Of a stretch of DNA of 64,000 bases, positions 33,516-40,988 are shown piece by piece. Both the position numbers and the translations under genes were made by a program. The stretch is taken from the NCBI GenBank assembly GCA_964603785.1, contig CAZRWD010000005.1, positions 1 through 64,000 on the forward strand. Direction: 5' to 3'. Each line of letters starts with the position of its first letter. Within the stretch, counting starts at the first letter, position 1. The notes under the pieces are model-generated. The model had not been told where the DNA came from and made no database searches. It was given only the letters and a program-made list of their open reading frames with translations. Origin of the DNA: CAZRWD01 sp964603785. GTDB taxonomy: Bacteria; Fermentibacterota; Fermentibacteria; Fermentibacterales; Fermentibacteraceae.

Positions 33516-35831
33516 ATGGACCTTTACGGCGGCTTCCCCGTACTGATCATCGACAACGACCTGATGGGCTCGACGGCCAGCTCCAGGGCCGTCAGGAGCA
33601 TCGTGGAGGCTCTCGAGGCGAGGCATATCGAGGTCCTCGAGGCGCCGACCTGCTCCGACGCGGAGATACACCTAAGGTCGATGGCGAAGATAGGCTGCAT
33701 CCTGATCGACTGGGAGCTCGACTGCACAGGAAACACCGAGTACCCCAGCACGGCCGCGATGGTGAGGAAGATCACCGACCGGAGCATGGACATCCCCGTC
33801 TTCCTGGAGACCGACAAGCTGTCGGTGGGCGAGATCCCGCTCGAGGTCATGCGGCGCATCGACGGCTACATCTGGGCACTCGAGGACACGCCCGACTTCA
33901 TCGCGGGAAGGATCCAGAGGGCCCTTCACCTCTATGTCGACAATCTCATGCCCCCGTTCATGAACGCCCTCCTCGGCTACGTGCGCAGCTTCAGGTACTC
34001 CTGGCACACGCCCGGTCACATGGGCGGTGTGGCATTCCTGAAATCACCGGTGGGCAAGGTCTTCCACCACTTCTTCGGCGAGAACCTCTTCCGCAGCGAC
34101 ATATCGGCCTCGGTCCCGGACCTCGGCTCCCCCCTCGAGCACACGGGGGTGAGCGGCGAGTCCGAGAAGCTCGCGGCTACGATCTTCGGCGCCGACCGGA
34201 CCTACTTCGTGACCAACGGCACCTCCTCGGCCAACAAGATGGTCTTCCACAGCTGCGTGAAGCGCGGGGACCTCGTGCTGCTGGACAGGAACTGCCACAA
34301 GTCCATCATCCAGTCGGTCATCATGACGGGTGCCATCCCCGTGTACCTGAAGTCCACCAGGAACTCCCACGGGACGATCGGACCCGTCCCGAGGTCGGAG
34401 CTGGACGAGGCCTCCATCAGGGAGAGCATCGCATGCTCGCCCTTCATCCCGCAGGGGACCGCTCCGAGGATCAAGCTCGCCGTGCTGACCAACTCGACCT
34501 ACGACGGCCTGTGCTACAGCACCGAGAAGGTCAAGGCGCTCATCGGGGGCATCTGCGACAACATCCTCTTCGACGAGGCCTGGTACGCCCATGCCAGGTT
34601 CCACGAGCTCTACGCGGAGCGATACGGCATGTACGACAACGGCTCCGACTTCGGCCCGACCGTCTTCGCCTCCCAGTCGACGCACAAGGTCCTCGCAGCC
34701 CTCTCGCAGGGCTCGATGCTCCACATCAAGCAGGGGACCACCACGTTCAACCACGACAGGTTCAACGAGGCCTACATGATGCACTCGTCCACGTCGCCCC
34801 TGTACGGGATAATCGCCTCCCTGGACGTGGCGGCGAGGATGATGAAGGGCGGGATGGGCCGGATGCTCGTCGAGGAGGCTCTCGAGGAGGCCGTGGTCTT
34901 CCGGTTCAAGATGGAGCACATCGAGGAGCAGATGCGGAACTCGAACGGGGGATGGTGGTTCGGGATCTGGGAGCCGGACGGGCTCTTCCCCGCCTGCGAG
35001 GGCGAGGAGGACGACGGGGTGCTCACCGGGTTCGAGCCGGGATTCGACCGGAGGCTCGCGGGGGATTCCTCCGTGTGGCTGCTGGACCCCGGCCGTCCAT
35101 GGCACGGCTTCCCGGACATCGACAAGGGCTACGTCATGCTCGACCCCCTCAAGGTGACCATACAGACCCCCGGGATAGATCCGGCGGGAGTCATGGAGGA
35201 TTTCGGCATCCCCGCCTGCATCGTGGCAAGGTTCCTCAGGGAGAGGGGCATAGTGGTGGAGAAGACCACCTACTACAGCCTCCTCGTCCTGTTCACCCTC
35301 GGCATCACCAAGGGCAAGTCGGGCACCCTGCTCGCCGAGCTGTTCGACTTCAAGAAGTCGTTCGACGACAACCAGAGGATCGGCCAGGTCTTCCCCTCCC
35401 TGGCCGACCAGCACCCGGAGATCTACTTCGGCCGCAGCATCCGCGATCTCGTGCACGAGATGCACGACTTCCTGCGGGAGAAGTCCGTGTCGAGGATTCT
35501 CTCCGACATCTTCTCGGGGCTGCCGCCCCAGGAGATGCTGCCCGAGGAGGCCTACGGCAGGCTCGTCTCCGGAAGCGTCCAGGAGGTCCCGATCTCGAGG
35601 CTTTCGGACCGGGTCTCGGCAGTCACCGTCGTGCCCTATCCGCCCGGGATACCCATGGTGATGCCGGGCGAGAAGTTCTCGGGCAGCGGAGCGCCGGTCC
35701 TGGAGTTCCTGGAGATAATCCAGGAGTTCCACAACCGCTTCCCCGGATTCGAGGGCGAGGTCCACGGAGCCAGGATCCGCAGGATGGAGGACGGGAGCTT
35801 CGTCTACTCCGTGGACTGCGTGACGGGCTGA
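33516..35831 (+). CDS. Orn/Lys/Arg decarboxylase (PLP, fold type I, with N-terminal receiver-like wing)
   Basis: 771 residues, the length of inducible arginine/lysine/ornithine decarboxylases. The N-terminal ~135 residues are the response-regulator-like wing domain (VLIIDNDL...CILIDWELD). The PLP domain has RYSWHTPGHMGG, FVTNGTSSANK, LLDRNCHKS, LFDEAWYAH, and the Schiff-base Lys391 in SQSTHKVLAALSQ. The enzyme makes a polyamine (cadaverine, putrescine or agmatine) and uses up a proton. Which substrate is used cannot be decided from motifs I can read. It lies 46 bp after carbamate kinase. Confidence 0.92.
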   Translation: MDLYGGFPVLIIDNDLMGSTASSRAVRSIVEALEARHIEVLEAPTCSDAEIHLRSMAKIGCILIDWELDCTGNTEYPSTAAMVRKITDRSMDIPVFLETDKLSVGEIPLEVMRRIDGYIWALEDTPDFIAGRIQRALHLYVDNLMPPFMNALLGYVRSFRYSWHTPGHMGGVAFLKSPVGKVFHHFFGENLFRSDISASVPDLGSPLEHTGVSGESEKLAATIFGADRTYFVTNGTSSANKMVFHSCVKRGDLVLLDRNCHKSIIQSVIMTGAIPVYLKSTRNSHGTIGPVPRSELDEASIRESIACSPFIPQGTAPRIKLAVLTNSTYDGLCYSTEKVKALIGGICDNILFDEAWYAHARFHELYAERYGMYDNGSDFGPTVFASQSTHKVLAALSQGSMLHIKQGTTTFNHDRFNEAYMMHSSTSPLYGIIASLDVAARMMKGGMGRMLVEEALEEAVVFRFKMEHIEEQMRNSNGGWWFGIWEPDGLFPACEGEEDDGVLTGFEPGFDRRLAGDSSVWLLDPGRPWHGFPDIDKGYVMLDPLKVTIQTPGIDPAGVMEDFGIPACIVARFLRERGIVVEKTTYYSLLVLFTLGITKGKSGTLLAELFDFKKSFDDNQRIGQVFPSLADQHPEIYFGRSIRDLVHEMHDFLREKSVSRILSDIFSGLPPQEMLPEEAYGRLVSGSVQEVPISRLSDRVSAVTVVPYPPGIPMVMPGEKFSGSGAPVLEFLEIIQEFHNRFPGFEGEVHGARIRRMEDGSFVYSVDCVTG

Positions 35832-35837
35832 ACCGCC

Positions 35838-35855
35838 GCCGGGGCCGCCCCCGGC
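35838..35855. terminator. Hairpin between convergent genes
   Basis: GCCGGGG (35838-35844) and CCCCGGC (35849-35855), loop CCGC, between the decarboxylase stop at 35831 and the stop of the minus-strand acetyltransferase at 35860. Can serve both directions; no U-tract. Confidence 0.5.
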
Positions 35856-35859
35856 ATCT

Positions 35860-37008
35860 TCAGACGAGCTTCCGGTTGTAGACCCTCGCCCTCCTGTGCA
35901 GCCTGCGGTCGTAGAGCTTCCACATGGACTGGATAAGGGTGTTGTCCTCGAGTTCGTGGTTGCTCTCGGCGTGGGTCATACCGCGTCTGATGGCGTTCCG
36001 GCCCATCTCCACGCTCATGAGCACGTCCACGCCACGGTTGCGGTACTCGGGGAGTATGCCGGCCAGGTAGAAGTCCAGCACGCGGCTCCTCCTCATCGCC
36101 CTCAGGATGTGCAGGAAGCCGAGGGGCAGGAGCCTGCCTCGCGCCTTCTGGAAGGCCCTCGAGAGGTTGGGCATGGCGATGATGAAGCCTACGAGCCTGT
36201 CGCCGTCGGCGGCGAGGATTATGAACCCGGGGTCGACGTGCCCGAGGTAGGTGTCGATGTAGTAGTCGATCTGGCGCCTCGACAGGAGGCTCGTGCCGTA
36301 GAGGTCCCTGTAGGACTCGTTGAGGACGTCGAACAGGGAATGGCCCCATCTTCGCGCGAGCACGCTCCGGCTCTTCTCGGTGAAGACCCTGATCCCCGTC
36401 CTCCTCCTCGTGAGGTCTGCCACCCGCATGATCCTCTCGGGCATCTCGGCGGGGACCGTTATCAGGTACTCCACGTAGTCGACCTCCTTGGAGTAACCTG
36501 CACTCTCGACGTATCCGCAGTAGCGCGGCGGGTTGTAGCTGCCGGCGATCGTCGGCAGTTCGCCGTAGCCCTCCACCAGGAGGCCCGTGGGATCGTTGTC
36601 GCTGAATCCGAGGGGACCGCTCATCTCGGTCATGCCCTCGCCCCGCGCCCACTCCTCTGCCGCGCGGAGCAGCGCCGAGGCGGCCTCCGGGTCCTCCCCG
36701 CACTCGAACCACCCGAACCTGCCGCAGGTCCTGCCCCATCTCTCCATGAAGCCGTCGGACACTATAGCGGCGATCCTGCCGACGGTCGTACCGCCGCGAG
36801 AGGCGAGGAAGAGCCGCGCCCTGCAGGTCTCGAAGGCGGGGTTGTCCGCGGGCCTGAACTGCCTTGTCTCCTGCGAGAGGAGCTGCGGGACCCACAGGGG
36901 ATCCCCCCTGTACAGGCGATACGGCAGCCTCACGAAGCGGCGCAGGTCTCCGTCGCTCTCGACCGGTGAGACGAGAAGTGGTTCAGCCAAAGCGGCCTCC
37001 CGGGTCAT
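35860..37008 (-). CDS. GNAT-fold acetyltransferase-like protein (382 aa)
   Basis: The N-terminal ~200 residues begin with FVRLPYRLYRGDPLWVPQLLSQE and include GPLGFSDNDPTGLLVEG; the C-terminal half has ILPEYRNRGVDVLMSVEMGRNAI, which matches the acetyl-CoA-binding stretch of GNAT domains. This two-part layout is that of a widespread uncharacterised family (often called 'N-acetyltransferase' or YghO-like). The substrate is unknown. ATG 37008; it is encoded alone between the decarboxylase (convergent) and the cNMP-binding gene upstream on the same strand. Confidence 0.8.
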   Translation of the reverse strand: MTREAALAEPLLVSPVESDGDLRRFVRLPYRLYRGDPLWVPQLLSQETRQFRPADNPAFETCRARLFLASRGGTTVGRIAAIVSDGFMERWGRTCGRFGWFECGEDPEAASALLRAAEEWARGEGMTEMSGPLGFSDNDPTGLLVEGYGELPTIAGSYNPPRYCGYVESAGYSKEVDYVEYLITVPAEMPERIMRVADLTRRRTGIRVFTEKSRSVLARRWGHSLFDVLNESYRDLYGTSLLSRRQIDYYIDTYLGHVDPGFIILAADGDRLVGFIIAMPNLSRAFQKARGRLLPLGFLHILRAMRRSRVLDFYLAGILPEYRNRGVDVLMSVEMGRNAIRRGMTHAESNHELEDNTLIQSMWKLYDRRLHRRARVYNRKLV

Positions 37009-37077
37009 GGTGCGGCACGCGGCCGCCTGTGGGTGATAGGTACACGTTCACTCGACGCATGGTCGGAACCCCGGTTC

Positions 37078-37581
37078 TCAGGATCCCCTCAGGGTCTCGA
37101 CCGCCTTCGCGATCCCGGCCTCGTCGACCTGTCTGGGCGCGGCGCCGGCCCCCGAGAGGGCCGTGAGGGCGGCGTCCGCCTTCCTCAGCCTGTCGACCAG
37201 CAGGAGCGAGATCGAGAGGAGCAGCCTCGCCCCGGTGGCGGGAGCCTCCAGCAGCGTCCTGACGAAGTCCTCCTTGCTCATCCGGTAGACCACCGCTGAC
37301 TCCCTGGCGGTGACGGTGGCGGACCTGGGGCTCTCGTCGAGGAAGGACATCTCCCCGATGAGGCCTCCGGCCCGTATGGACGACAGGTAGACCTTCTGTC
37401 CCGGGCGCTCGTCCGTGACGGTGAACTCGCCTTCCGAGACGATGTACATCGAGGTCGACTGCTCGCCCTTGTGGAACAGGATCTCGCCCTTCGTCATCTC
37501 GATGCGCGTGCATCTCTCGAAGACGGACTGCTCTTCCTGCTCTGTCAGGGTCTTGAAGAACTTCCTCTCCTGGACGGACAT
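37078..37581 (-). CDS. Cyclic-nucleotide-binding domain protein without DNA-binding domain
   Basis: 167 residues from ATG 37581 with GGGAGG upstream. Residues ~10-125 are a CRP/Fnr-type cNMP-binding barrel (KGEILFHKGEQSTSMYIVSEG; GGLIGEMSFLDESPRSATVTA). The phosphate-binding cassette has the Gly-Glu-Met...Arg-Ser-Ala pattern of true cyclic-nucleotide binders. A helical tail follows (VDRLRKADAALTAL), but no helix-turn-helix. It may act as a stand-alone sensor or regulatory subunit; the cyclase-like protein encoded at 43994 is a conceivable source of ligand. Confidence 0.85.
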   Translation of the reverse strand: MSVQERKFFKTLTEQEEQSVFERCTRIEMTKGEILFHKGEQSTSMYIVSEGEFTVTDERPGQKVYLSSIRAGGLIGEMSFLDESPRSATVTARESAVVYRMSKEDFVRTLLEAPATGARLLLSISLLLVDRLRKADAALTALSGAGAAPRQVDEAGIAKAVETLRGS

Positions 37582-37632
37582 GGCATCCTCCCGCGGATCG
37601 AGGTCTCCTGCTCCCGGGGCTCCCGACAGGGC

Positions 37633-37661
37633 AAGATAGCACGAGGCGGATCGCCGGACCA
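37633..37661 (-). promoter_or_regulatory. Candidate promoter for the cNMP-binding protein
   Basis: Minus strand: TGGTCC (37661-37656), 17-bp spacer, TATCTT (37638-37633). Good -10, weak -35. Confidence 0.35.
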
Positions 37662-37690
37662 TGCCGGTGCGCCCCCGCCGCCGCCCGCAC

Positions 37691-37719
37691 TTGCCTTCCG
37701 GCTGCGGCCGCCTTACGAT
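37691..37719 (+). promoter_or_regulatory. Candidate promoter for the triple-Ig lipoprotein
   Basis: TTGCCT (37691-37696), 17-bp spacer, TACGAT (37714-37719); start of transcription near 37726 gives a ~37-nt leader containing GGAGG. Confidence 0.5.
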
Positions 37720-37762
37720 TGCCCCGACGGCAGGGTGCCGCCACCCAGGCATGGAGGTGCTC

Positions 37763-38656
37763 GTGAAGGGCGCAGCGTACGTGATCGTAGCCGTTGCAGC
37801 GATGCTGGCGGGGTGCGGCGGGGCAGGCCCCCGTTATCAGATAGGCCTCGAAGCCCCCGCGGAGGTCCGGGGCGGAGAGCAGTTCGAAGTCGTGTGGAGC
37901 GGACCGGACAGTCTTGGGGACTACATCACAATCGTCCCGAAGGGATCGCCCGAAGGTCACTGGGAGGAATACCGGTATACGCGTGACGGCAATCCGGTCA
38001 CACTCACGGCGCCGTACGCCCCGGGAGTCTACGAGCTGAGGTACGCGGTCGAGAGGACCGATCCGGACAGCACCCTCGGGAGGGTGGAGATCACGGTGCT
38101 GGCGGTCGCCGCATCGGTTTCCGCTCCTGTCGAGGTCGTGGCCGGGGAGATCTTCGACGTCACCTGGGAAGGCCCCCAGAACGCGGACCTCTACGTCTAC
38201 CTGGTGCCGCAGGGCACTCCCGAGGGCGACTGGGGCGGGTCGGAGTGGTACTACGTCTCGACGGGCAATCCGCTCTCCTTCACGGCGCCCTTCGTGCCCG
38301 GCACCTACGAGGCCAGGCTGGCGGCCGAGACCACTGATCCCGACACGACCCTCGCGCGCTGCTCCATCTCTGTGACGGGCGGCGGGTTCTCCCTCCTCGG
38401 ACCGGCCGAGACGGTCGCGGGCCAGCCCTTCGAGGTCGCCTGGACCGGCACTGGTGCTTCCGACGAGTATCTGGTGATGGTCCCCGAGGGCACGCCCGAG
38501 GGCGAGTGGGCCGGGTGGGAGTGGCACTACCTCTCCGAGGGCAATCCCATGGTCTTCACCGCTCCGGACGAACCGGGCGCCTGGGAGGTCAGATACGCGA
38601 CCGAGGCGCAGGATCCCGACATGACGCTGGCACGGATCACGGTATCCGTAATCTGA
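37763..38656 (+). CDS. Lipoprotein with three tandem Ig-like repeats
   Basis: 297 residues from GTG 37763, which has GGAGG five bases upstream (the ATG at 37751 lies within that site). Signal peptide ends in MLAGC, Cys about residue 18. The rest is three repeats of ~90 residues, each with the order AP-x-EV-x-x-G-x-x-F-x-V-x-W, a VP-x-G-x-PEG turn, NP-x-x-(F/L)TAP, PG-x-(Y/W)E-x-R(Y/L) and DPD-x-(T)L. These repeats resemble a beta-sandwich module found after VWA domains in Gram-negative bacteria. Probably an envelope adhesion or scaffold protein; no enzymatic residues are seen. Confidence 0.82.
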   Translation: MKGAAYVIVAVAAMLAGCGGAGPRYQIGLEAPAEVRGGEQFEVVWSGPDSLGDYITIVPKGSPEGHWEEYRYTRDGNPVTLTAPYAPGVYELRYAVERTDPDSTLGRVEITVLAVAASVSAPVEVVAGEIFDVTWEGPQNADLYVYLVPQGTPEGDWGGSEWYYVSTGNPLSFTAPFVPGTYEARLAAETTDPDTTLARCSISVTGGGFSLLGPAETVAGQPFEVAWTGTGASDEYLVMVPEGTPEGEWAGWEWHYLSEGNPMVFTAPDEPGAWEVRYATEAQDPDMTLARITVSVI

Positions 38657-38669
38657 AGATACTGCTCGC

Positions 38670-38700
38670 GACCTGCGGGCGCCCGCGGCGCCCGCAGGTC
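38670..38700. terminator. Perfect 14-bp hairpin between convergent genes
   Basis: 38670-38683 (GACCTGCGGGCGCC) and 38687-38700 are perfectly complementary with a CGC loop. It lies 14 bp after the TGA of the triple-Ig lipoprotein and its right arm reaches into the stop codon of the convergent 102-aa gene. Likely bidirectional terminator despite the absence of a T-run. Confidence 0.6.
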
Positions 38701-39007
38701 ACATGTCCAGATCGAACGACCAGCCTATCAGGAAGCTCCGCCCGGAGAAACTGAAGTCCATGTCCGCCCAGCCGGGCAGCCCCGGGGTCGGGAGGAAGCT
38801 CCGCAGCCAGGCCGGTATCTGGTGGATTCCAAGGGGGAGGGTCCGCTCCTCCTCCCGGACTATCGTGATGGCGGGCCTGAGCATGGGGATCTCCGCCGGG
38901 GAGGCGGAGGGATCCGCACGACCTGCCGTCCGGATGCACGATTCCGCATCCACGAGCCCCGCCGGGGCTGCCGAGATCATCGCTGCCAGGATCAGGGCGG
39001 TCATCAT
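38699..39007 (-). CDS. Small secreted protein, unknown function
   Basis: 102 residues from ATG 39007 (a second ATG follows at once at 39004), with GAAGGG upstream. N-terminal MMTALILAAMISAAPAGLVDA is a likely signal peptide. The mature part (PAITIVREEERTLPLG, DMDFSFSGRSFLIGWSFDLDM) ends in amphipathic strands, as in a fragment of an outer-membrane barrel. I do not recognise the family; the frame is the only one in this gap with signal peptide and ribosome site. Confidence 0.55.
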   Translation of the reverse strand: MMTALILAAMISAAPAGLVDAESCIRTAGRADPSASPAEIPMLRPAITIVREEERTLPLGIHQIPAWLRSFLPTPGLPGWADMDFSFSGRSFLIGWSFDLDM

Positions 39008-39122
39008 TCCCTTCGATCGTCCATCCCGGTATATTCCATCGGCCGGCCGCCGGTTCCCCCGATCCTCCCGGGTCGGCAAGCCCCCCGCTGCGGAGAGGGT
39101 GGCGCCGCGGCAGTGGAGGCTC

Positions 39123-40913
39123 ATGAACATGGATTTCCATTCGATCTATAACGAGATGACGTTCAGGGAGCAGGCCCGGGAGTTCCTGGGGTCGATCTCC
39201 CACAGCCGGACCATCGAACGCGCGAGGGAGAACCTGCTCGCCTACGCCGTCCGGAGGCAGGCGGCGGTCCCGGACGAGGTGACGGGCTGCGCCAGCTTCC
39301 CCATCGTCCGCGACTGCAGCCGGATCCTCACGGGGATGATCCTCCCCCGCTCCGACGACCGGGCGGGCTTCTCCCTCCTCCAGGCCCTTCACGACATCTC
39401 CCGGGGGCGCGAGAGGGGGGACCTGTCAGCCGCGTTCCATGCCGAGATGATCCATCTCGTCAGGGGGCTGGAGGGCAGGGCGGAGGTCGATCTGATGAGC
39501 CGGGAGGCCGACACCACGCCGCTCGCCGGCCGCGAGGCCGCACTCGTGAGATCCGCCGAGCTGGACAGGATCTGGGACGAGGTGCAGGGCTGGATGGATC
39601 GCTGGGAGGACGGGCTGTCCCCCGGAGCCGTGAACAGGAGGGCCGCCCGCAGGGCCGAGGTCATGGACGCCATGGGGGTGGACGAGACCCGCTGGAGCGA
39701 CTGGCGGTGGCAGTCGTCCAGCGTGGTCGACTCGACCTCGATACTCCGCAGGCTGCCGGGCTTCCCGCCGTCAGAGCTGTCCTCCGTAGAACGGGCGCTC
39801 GATGCGTGCCTGCCCTTCGGGATAACCCCCTACTACCTTTCCCTGCTCGACTCGGATGAGCCCGGGAGGAGGGACAGGTCCCTCAGGGCGCAGGTGCTCC
39901 CTCCCCGCGACTACGTGGCGGCTATGTCCGGGATGGACCGCCGCGGGGACGAAGGCCTGGACTTCATGCGGGAGAGGGACACCTCGCCGGTCGATCTGGT
40001 GACCCGGAGGTATCCAGCCATAGCCATACTGAAGCCGTTCAACACCTGTCCCCAGATCTGCGTCTACTGCCAGAGGAACTGGGAGATCGACCAGGCCATG
40101 TCTCCCGGGGCCATGGCGGCGGCCGGGGACCTGGATGCCGCCATCAGGTGGATCGCGTCGCATCCCGCCGTGAAGGAGGTCCTCGTCACGGGCGGCGATC
40201 CTCTCGCGATGGAGGACGAAGACCTGCGGAGGCTGCTCGGGTCGATCGCCGCGATCCCGCACGTCGATCTCGTGAGGATAGGCAGCCGCACGCCCGTCAC
40301 CATGCCGATGAGGTTCACGGAGAGCCTGCTTGACATCCTGGGCGGCCTCAGGGAGCCGGGCAGGAGGGACGTGGCCCTGGTCACCCACGTACAGCACCCC
40401 TACGAGGTGACCCCGGAGCTCGTCGCGGCCGTCGACTCGACGAGGAGGCGGGGGATAGGCGTCTACAACCAGATGGTCTTCACCTTCTACAACTCGCGCA
40501 GGTTCGAGGCGGCCAAGCTCAGGCTCCTCCTGCGCCGCTGCGGCATCGACCCCTACTACACGTTCGTGCCCAAGGGCAAGGAGGAGACTGGGTCCTACAG
40601 GGTGCCGATAGCCAGGATGCTCCAGGAGACGAAGGAGGAGGCGAGGCTCCTGCCGGGTCTGCGCAGGACCGACGCCTCGGTCTACAATGTCCCGGGCATG
40701 GGCAAGAACTACCTCATGGCATCGCATAACCGCGACCTCGTGTCGATCCTCCCCGACGGCGCAAGGCTCTACGAGTTCCACCCCTGGGAGAAGAACATCG
40801 TCAGGCAGCGCTCCCACCTCGGCGCGGACGTCCCCATCCTGCACTACCTCGCCAGGCTCGCGGACATAGGCGAGGACATCTCGGACTACGAGAGCATCTG
40901 GTACTACTTCTGA
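39123..40913 (+). CDS. KamA-family radical SAM protein (lysine 2,3-aminomutase-like) with long N-terminal extension
   Basis: 596 residues, against ~400-470 for classical lysine 2,3-aminomutases. The radical SAM core has Cys309, Cys313 and Cys316 in CPQICVYCQRNW, then VLVTGGDPLAM, RIGSRTPVTMP, HVQHPYEVTPE, NQMVFTFYNSR and FVPKGKEETGSYRVPIARMLQE. The first ~260 residues are a helical extension not found in the classical enzyme. Family members move an amino group between adjacent carbons using SAM and PLP, or have unknown substrates; a PLP lysine could not be fixed by eye. GGAGG stands just before ATG 39123; ATG 39129 is an equally good start. Confidence 0.85.
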   Translation: MNMDFHSIYNEMTFREQAREFLGSISHSRTIERARENLLAYAVRRQAAVPDEVTGCASFPIVRDCSRILTGMILPRSDDRAGFSLLQALHDISRGRERGDLSAAFHAEMIHLVRGLEGRAEVDLMSREADTTPLAGREAALVRSAELDRIWDEVQGWMDRWEDGLSPGAVNRRAARRAEVMDAMGVDETRWSDWRWQSSSVVDSTSILRRLPGFPPSELSSVERALDACLPFGITPYYLSLLDSDEPGRRDRSLRAQVLPPRDYVAAMSGMDRRGDEGLDFMRERDTSPVDLVTRRYPAIAILKPFNTCPQICVYCQRNWEIDQAMSPGAMAAAGDLDAAIRWIASHPAVKEVLVTGGDPLAMEDEDLRRLLGSIAAIPHVDLVRIGSRTPVTMPMRFTESLLDILGGLREPGRRDVALVTHVQHPYEVTPELVAAVDSTRRRGIGVYNQMVFTFYNSRRFEAAKLRLLLRRCGIDPYYTFVPKGKEETGSYRVPIARMLQETKEEARLLPGLRRTDASVYNVPGMGKNYLMASHNRDLVSILPDGARLYEFHPWEKNIVRQRSHLGADVPILHYLARLADIGEDISDYESIWYYF

Positions 40914-40917
40914 CGCC

Positions 40918-40946
40918 CTGGCGGTCCGCTCCTGCGGCGCGATATT
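40918..40946 (+). promoter_or_regulatory. Weak candidate promoter for the S9 peptidase
   Basis: CTGGCG (40918-40923), 17-bp spacer, GATATT (40941-40946); the -10 is identical to those at 6287 and 12616. Confidence 0.3.
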
Positions 40947-40988
40947 CCATCACTGTCGCGATCCCTCACCCAACGGAGGTTCCCGGTC

